The notes beneath the pieces were generated by a model. It was not told the origin of the DNA, searched no databases, and saw only the letters and a list, made by a program, of their open reading frames with translations. Positions 60,092 to 64,000 of a stretch of 64,000 nt of DNA are shown piece after piece. The stretch comes from Pseudanabaena yagii GIHE-NHR1 (GTDB taxonomy: Bacteria; Cyanobacteriota; Cyanobacteriia; Pseudanabaenales; Pseudanabaenaceae). A program made the position numbers and the translations under genes. Within the stretch, counting starts at the first letter, position 1. Each line of letters opens with the position of its first letter. The stretch is from assembly GCF_012863495.1 (NCBI RefSeq), contig NZ_JAAVJL010000001.1, positions 992,001 to 1,056,000 of the forward strand, written 5' to 3'.

Positions 60092-60706
60092 ATGCAGGAA
60101 TGGATTACAAACACAATGAATACCCTAGGCTATCTAGGGATTGGGCTACTGATGTTTTTAGAAAATCTATTTCCACCAATTCCCTCAGAGTTGATCATGC
60201 CTCTGGCAGGGTATACCGCAACGTTACCGAATAGCCAAATTCAAGTACTTCCTGCCATTTTAGTAGGTGTGGTTGGCACAATATTAGGGGCAATTCCCTG
60301 GTACTATGCTGGCTTAGTTTTAGGGCAACAACGCTTGCAGATTTTGGCAGGACGTTACGGTAAATGGATTGGAATTTCTGGCGAAGATATCGAAAAGTCA
60401 GTGCATTGGTTTCAAAAACATGGGGCAAAGGCTGTGCTATTGGGTCGCCTTGTGCCTGGAATTCGGACATTGATTTCGATTCCCGCAGGGATTAGCAAAA
60501 TGCCAATTGTGCCATTCTTTATCTATTCCACTATTGGTACGATTGGCTGGGTATCTTTATTAACCTATGCAGGGTACTTACTAGGGAAAAATTATGCAAT
60601 AGTCGAAAAATATATAGATGTAGTTAGCAAAATTGTTGTTGTTGGTATTCTAGTTGCGATCGCTGCATTTATTGGTTATCGCCTCTATAAGACATCCAGA
60701 AAATAA
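60092..60706 (+). CDS. DedA family membrane protein
   Basis: A 204-aa inner-membrane protein with the DedA/SNARE-associated core: TLGYLGIGLLMFLENLFPPIPSELIMPLAGYTA, GTILGAIPWYYAGLVLGQQRLQILAGRYGKW, HWFQKHGAKAVLLGRLVPGIRTLISIPAGISKMPIVPF (with the G.R.VPG.R membrane loop) and a final pair of helices. Members act as lipid carriers (undecaprenyl-phosphate or phospholipid flippases). Started at ATG (MQEWITN); a TTG four codons upstream is possible. Confidence 0.93.
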   Translation: MQEWITNTMNTLGYLGIGLLMFLENLFPPIPSELIMPLAGYTATLPNSQIQVLPAILVGVVGTILGAIPWYYAGLVLGQQRLQILAGRYGKWIGISGEDIEKSVHWFQKHGAKAVLLGRLVPGIRTLISIPAGISKMPIVPFFIYSTIGTIGWVSLLTYAGYLLGKNYAIVEKYIDVVSKIVVVGILVAIAAFIGYRLYKTSRK

Positions 60707-60740
60707 AAAATAAAAGCCCCAGATGGGGCTTTTATTTTTT
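60705..60740. terminator. Bidirectional terminator between dedA and infA
   Basis: AAAAAATAAAAGCCCC-AGAT-GGGGCTTTTATTTTTT, 16-bp perfect arms between two convergent genes, ideal for both. Confidence 0.9.
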
Positions 60741-60745
60741 CGAGA

Positions 60746-60985
60746 TTATTTTTTGCCGCCGCCTTGATTCTTGAGGCGGTAAGTAATGCGTCCTTTCGTG
60801 AGGTCATAGGGCGTTAGCTCCACTTTAACGCGATCGCCTGGCAAAATTTTGATGTAGTTCCGACGGATCTTGCCCGAAATGTGAGCAAGTACATTAAAGC
60901 CATTATCGAGGGCAACTCGAAACATAGCGTTAGGAAGTGACTCAGTTACCGTCCCTTCCATTTCAATAGCATCTTCTTTTGACAA
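60746..60985 (-). CDS. infA: Translation initiation factor IF-1
   Basis: A 79-aa S1/OB-fold protein that fills the ribosomal A site during initiation. Started at TTG, giving (M)[71 protein letters not shown], with GGAGAG 5 nt upstream. In-frame codons further upstream are not IF-1. The tail NQGGGKK is slightly longer than usual. Last gene of the spc-type operon here. Confidence 0.95.
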   Translation of the reverse strand: MSKEDAIEMEGTVTESLPNAMFRVALDNGFNVLAHISGKIRRNYIKILPGDRVKVELTPYDLTKGRITYRLKNQGGGKK

Positions 60986-61067
60986 ATAAACTCTCCAAAA
61001 TTTAGTATAAGTTCTGTATGTTTTAGATAATTTTATGAAGCTTGGCTCCATAAAATTATCAGCCTAC

Positions 61068-61625
61068 CTATGCAAGGAATTTTTTGATTGCTTCAGTTAC
61101 TTCTGGCATAGACGGTGTGCCATCAATCTGTTTAACTTTATTGCCATAAAATTCTAGCAGAGGTCTTGTTTTGGCATTGTATTCCTCCAACCGATTTTTG
61201 ATCACATCTTCAGTGTCATCAGCACGTCCTTGATCGATCGCTCTCGCTTTAAGGCGATCGATTAAAAACTGATCGGGCACATCCAAATTAATCACTGAAT
61301 CGTAGGGTTGATTCAACTCTGTTAGTAGAACATCTAGGGCTTCCGCTTGGGCAACTGTGCGAGGAAATCCGTCGAGAATCCAACCAGATTGAGTGTCAGG
61401 TTGACGCAAGCGGGACTCGATTACTTCAATGACGACTGCATCAGGAACTAATCTACCAGAGTCGCTATAGGACTTGACTTTTAATCCTAACTCCGTACCC
61501 TGCTTAATTTCTGCCCGAAAAATATCACCAGGAGCAATTTTGGGTACTTGCCATTCAGTAGCCAAAATTTCACCTTGTGTACCCTTGCCAGCCCCAGGGG
61601 GCCCCATCAAAATCACTCTAGGCAT
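61068..61625 (-). CDS. adk: Adenylate kinase
   Basis: A 185-aa short-type (no zinc LID domain) kinase: ATP + AMP = 2 ADP. P-loop LMGPPGAGKGTQ; AMP-binding GDIFRAEIKQGTELGLK; GWILDGFPRTVAQAEALD; LID region RLKARAIDQGRADDTEDVIKNRLEEYNAKTRPLLEFYG. Its ATG overlaps the secY stop codon (TAATG), so the two are translationally coupled. Confidence 0.96.
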   Translation of the reverse strand: MPRVILMGPPGAGKGTQGEILATEWQVPKIAPGDIFRAEIKQGTELGLKVKSYSDSGRLVPDAVVIEVIESRLRQPDTQSGWILDGFPRTVAQAEALDVLLTELNQPYDSVINLDVPDQFLIDRLKARAIDQGRADDTEDVIKNRLEEYNAKTRPLLEFYGNKVKQIDGTPSMPEVTEAIKKFLA

Positions 61626-62965
61626 TATTGTTTAACCATACCTTCATAACGTTGAGAAATTACATATGTTTGGATTTGCTTGGAGGTTTCGATCGCCACA
61701 CCCACCAAAATCAGTAATGAAGTTGCACCAATGCCACTAAAAGTAGATACCCCCGTTGCCTTCTCCAATGCACTAGGAATAATTGCAATTCCACAAAGGA
61801 AGATTGAACCAAGTAAAGTTAGGCGATTTAAAACACCACTGATGTAATCAGAAGTTGCTTTACCTGGACGGACAGTGGGAATACTACTACCCATTTTTTT
61901 CAGGTTTTGCGACAACTCAATCGGGTTTAATATAAGCGTTGAGTAGAAAAAACTAAAGCCTAGAATCATGAGCATGTATACGGGAATATGCCAGTTGCCG
62001 CTAGGAGAAATCTCACTTGCAATATGACTAAAAAAATCATTCTTAATGCTTTGGCTGAGATAGGCAGGCAAAATCATCACTGATGACGCAAAAATGATTG
62101 GCATTACACCGCCTTGATTTAAACGTAATGGCAAATAAGAAGCTTGTTCGCGATAGAGTTTTCGTCCAACTTGACGACGTGCAGAAATAATCGGAATTCG
62201 CCTTGTTCCTTCTTGTACAAACACAATGCCAATAATCATGAGCAAGAAGATCGCGAGTAACAAGATGACACCACCAACTCGCGAGCTATCTTTTTGAGCA
62301 AGGGCGATCGTGTCTCCCAAGGATTTTGGTAAGTTTGCCACAATACTAATAAAAATTAGTAGGGAAGCGCCATTACCAACACCCTTTTCGGTAATCAATT
62401 CGCCAGCCCACATCACAAACATAGAGCCAGCAGCAAGGGCAACTGTAGTCTGAAAAATGAAACTGGAAAAAATAACCCTACCATCGCCGAGGGAAATCCA
62501 ATTCGCACTAGCTTCGGATAGTACACCTGAGTTTTGCACCCAAACTCCTAAACCCCAACTTTGGATAACTGCCCAAACAAAGGCAACATAGCGTGTGTAT
62601 TGAGAAATTTTTCTTCTACCTGCTTCACCTTCATTCTTTTGAAGATTTTCTAAGCTAGGTAGTGCTGATGTCATCAGTTGCATGATGATCGAAGCGTTAA
62701 TAAATGGCAAAATACCAAGGGCAAAAATACCCAACAGCGACAAACCGCCACCAGAGAAAATATCTAAGAAATTAACTACAGCATTATTTTTAACAATTTC
62801 TGTAAATCGGAGGCGATCGACTCCTGGTAAGGGTAAATAAATTCCCAGTCTAACTAATATCAAAACGCCCACAGTAACTAGCAAACGTCCCCGCAATCCT
62901 GCGGCTTGAGCCATTTGCAAAAAAGTTTCTTGGGCTGTCGGGGTCTTTCCTTTACTGACAACCAT
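61625..62965 (-). CDS. secY: Preprotein translocase subunit SecY
   Basis: A 446-aa channel with ten membrane helices. LRGRLLVTVGVLILVRLGIYLPLPGVD (helix 1), the plug region (FLDIFSGGGLSLLGIFALGILPFINASIIMQLM), VVQEG-type cytoplasmic loop (VFVQEGTRRIPI), and QASYLPLRLNQGGVMPIIFASSVMILPAYL. Full length. Continues the rpsE-rplO-secY-adk-infA order. About 180 bp and two hairpins separate it from rplO. Confidence 0.97.
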   Translation of the reverse strand: MVVSKGKTPTAQETFLQMAQAAGLRGRLLVTVGVLILVRLGIYLPLPGVDRLRFTEIVKNNAVVNFLDIFSGGGLSLLGIFALGILPFINASIIMQLMTSALPSLENLQKNEGEAGRRKISQYTRYVAFVWAVIQSWGLGVWVQNSGVLSEASANWISLGDGRVIFSSFIFQTTVALAAGSMFVMWAGELITEKGVGNGASLLIFISIVANLPKSLGDTIALAQKDSSRVGGVILLLAIFLLMIIGIVFVQEGTRRIPIISARRQVGRKLYREQASYLPLRLNQGGVMPIIFASSVMILPAYLSQSIKNDFFSHIASEISPSGNWHIPVYMLMILGFSFFYSTLILNPIELSQNLKKMGSSIPTVRPGKATSDYISGVLNRLTLLGSIFLCGIAIIPSALEKATGVSTFSGIGATSLLILVGVAIETSKQIQTYVISQRYEGMVKQ

Positions 62966-62995
62966 AACTAAACTTACCTCAAGGCTAATGGTCTA

Positions 62996-63038
62996 TAGGC
63001 TAGGGTAGGCGATGCATTGCACCACCTACCCTAGCTAT
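62996..63038. repeat. CTAGGGTAGG hairpin between rplO and secY
   Basis: ATAGGCTAGGGTAGG and near complement around GCGATGCATTGCAC, close to the secY start. Confidence 0.65.
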
Positions 63039-63093
63039 GAAATATATTGTAGTTCGATGATGAACAGTGCAATCTATAGTTATCCAAAACGAA

Positions 63094-63144
63094 AAAAGAG
63101 AATATGTGGCGAAGCGTCTAGCACCTCGCCACATATTCTCTTTT
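63094..63144 (-). repeat. 19-bp-arm hairpin between rplO and secY
   Basis: AAAAGAGAATATGTGGCGA and complement, 13-nt loop, 3 bp after the rplO stop. Might attenuate transcription within the ribosomal operon. Confidence 0.75.
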
Positions 63145-63146
63145 GC

Positions 63147-63593
63147 TTAGGCAGTAACTTCTACAGTGCCACCAGCAGCTTCGATTTTCGCTTTAGCCGA
63201 GGCAGTGATTGAATGTGCACGAACATTCAGTGCAACATTAACCTCACCTCTTCCTAAAATCCGCAAAGCTCCATCATTTTGAGTAACGATACCTGCGTCA
63301 ATTAAAGAATCAAGTGTTACTTCCGTACCTTTTGGTAATCCACTTAATTGATCGAGGTTCACAATTGTAAAATGCTTAGGATTGACAATTGTGAAGTGCT
63401 TAAGTTTGGGTACTCGTCTGTAAAGGGGAATTTGACCACCTTCAAATCCAGGTCTAGTGGGACGACCTGAACGAGATTTTTGACCGCGCATACCAAATCC
63501 ACCACTAGCACCTTGCCCTGCGGCAATACCACGCCCGATTCGACGCTTACGATGCTGTGAGCCTTCTTGAGGCTGAAGATCGTCAATTCTCAT
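63147..63593 (-). CDS. rplO: 50S ribosomal protein L15
   Basis: A 148-aa ribosomal protein. The Gly/Arg-rich N-terminus ([28 protein letters not shown]) is followed by [39 protein letters not shown] and the conserved C-terminal half ([36 protein letters not shown]). The doubled HFTIVN is normal for cyanobacterial L15. Confidence 0.96.
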   Translation of the reverse strand: MRIDDLQPQEGSQHRKRRIGRGIAAGQGASGGFGMRGQKSRSGRPTRPGFEGGQIPLYRRVPKLKHFTIVNPKHFTIVNLDQLSGLPKGTEVTLDSLIDAGIVTQNDGALRILGRGEVNVALNVRAHSITASAKAKIEAAGGTVEVTA

Positions 63594-63616
63594 AGTTTTT
63601 TCTCATTTATCGTTGG

Positions 63617-63647
63617 TGCAATGACGGCGCTACGCACCGTTATTGCA
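63617..63647. repeat. Small hairpin between rpsE and rplO
   Basis: TGCAATGACGGCG..CACCGTTATTGCA, one mismatch, placed directly after the rpsE stop. Confidence 0.6.
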
Positions 63648-64000
63648 TTAATTAAATAACTGCTCAAGTGTGATACCACGGGATCTGGCAACTTCACCAA
63701 AGGTACGCAATGTCGAGAGTGCATTAATAGCAGCACGAGCATTGTTTAATGGGCTGCTGGAGCCGAGTTGTTTCGCCAAAATATTTTTGACACCAGCCAG
63801 TTCAAGTACAGTTCTGACGGCTCCACCAGCGATTACCCCAGTACCAGGGGATGCAGGACGGATGATTACTTTTGCACCACCGCCAATACCATTGGTGGGA
63901 TGAGGAATGGAATTAGCTTTGGTTAGAGGTACGTCGATCGCATGTTTTCTGGCATCAGCGACACCTTTTTTAACAGCGTTAATAACATCAGCAGCTTTGC
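63648..64000 (-). CDS. rpsE: 30S ribosomal protein S5 (5' part outside window)
   Basis: 117 codons of the C-terminal part are visible; the start lies beyond the window. The text [105 protein letters not shown] is typical S5. First gene of the visible spc operon segment. Confidence 0.95.
   Translation of the reverse strand, partial: KAADVINAVKKGVADARKHAIDVPLTKANSIPHPTNGIGGGAKVIIRPASPGTGVIAGGAVRTVLELAGVKNILAKQLGSSSPLNNARAAINALSTLRTFGEVARSRGITLEQLFN

Noticed and set aside
63350-63420. Apparent duplication [14 protein letters not shown] in L15
   Set aside because: Cyanobacterial L15 normally has two similar consecutive strands here; not a new duplication.
1-64000. Very frequent GCGATCGC palindromes
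   Set aside because: This is HIP1, a general feature of many cyanobacterial genomes, not a local element or restriction-site cluster.

Overview
The window reads as a chromosomal segment of a cyanobacterium. It is saturated with the octamer GCGATCGC (HIP1). It carries cyanobacterial marker genes: ntcA, a KaiB-like-domain histidine kinase (sasA), an FtsZ with N-terminal extension next to ftsQ, phycobilisome-type proteins, SecG, DUF2997, DUF4278 and XisI. Base composition and the many intergenic palindromes would suit a Pseudanabaena-type organism, but that placement is an inference. No rRNA operon, CRISPR array, plasmid or prophage backbone was seen; there is one tRNA and one complete insertion sequence.

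Layout. 1-3.9 kb: a membrane-anchored CHAT protease (3' end outside the window), a DUF6516 two-gene toxin-antitoxin-like pair, a DUF39 sulfur-insertion (homocysteine) protein and a YbjN-like protein. 4-12.7 kb: metK, XisI, an aldo/keto reductase, a secreted phosphodiester glycosidase-like protein, an AbiEii-like nucleotidyltransferase and a large TPR-CHAT protein built from ten 120-bp repeats. 12.8-22.6 kb: recJ, sasA, two Uma2 nucleases, an NnrU/Z-ISO protein, a SemiSWEET, coaE, secG, ntcA and prs. 22.9-25.4 kb: the ftsQ-ftsZ division cluster. 25.6-29.5 kb: htpG, then an AT-rich two-gene AAA ATPase + TOPRIM/DUF4276-like module that looks like a defence island. 29.6-43.2 kb: truB, a PP2A-like phosphatase, aguB, yidD, a double ComFB protein, an OmpR-type regulator, an FAD desaturase-like enzyme, a PHP phosphoesterase, several small cyanobacterial families, an SLH lipoprotein and a CPA2 antiporter.

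43.3-45.6 kb: a broken Uma2 gene, an IS with terminal inverted repeats and a 7-bp direct repeat, and tRNA-Arg(ACG). 45.6-50.7 kb: an LCP ligase divergent from a sugar-nucleotide pyrophosphorylase, a mechanosensitive-channel-like protein and an ABC ATPase. 51.2-54.1 kb: an orphan phycobiliprotein-like subunit followed by a protein of two nearly duplicated phycobilisome linker domains, then a double DUF350 membrane protein. 54.5-60.7 kb: queA, a catalytically headless ArgRS-like DALR protein, a K+ channel, rsmD, a DUF4278 protein and dedA. 60.7-64 kb: the end of the spc ribosomal operon (rpsE-rplO-secY-adk-infA).

The most striking non-coding feature is the number of long, nearly perfect intergenic palindromes: over thirty hairpins with 13-27 bp arms and 1-9 nt loops. 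Many share a GC-TTC/TTT/TAA-GC type core while their arms differ. Some lie inside small MITE-like units with terminal inverted repeats, and some copies recur at distant sites. They probably act as terminators for short, mostly monocistronic transcription units. The best candidates for undescribed biology are the AAA/TOPRIM-like pair (27.6-29.5 kb), the orphan phycobiliprotein + tandem linker operon (51.2-53.1 kb) and the hairpin/MITE system itself.
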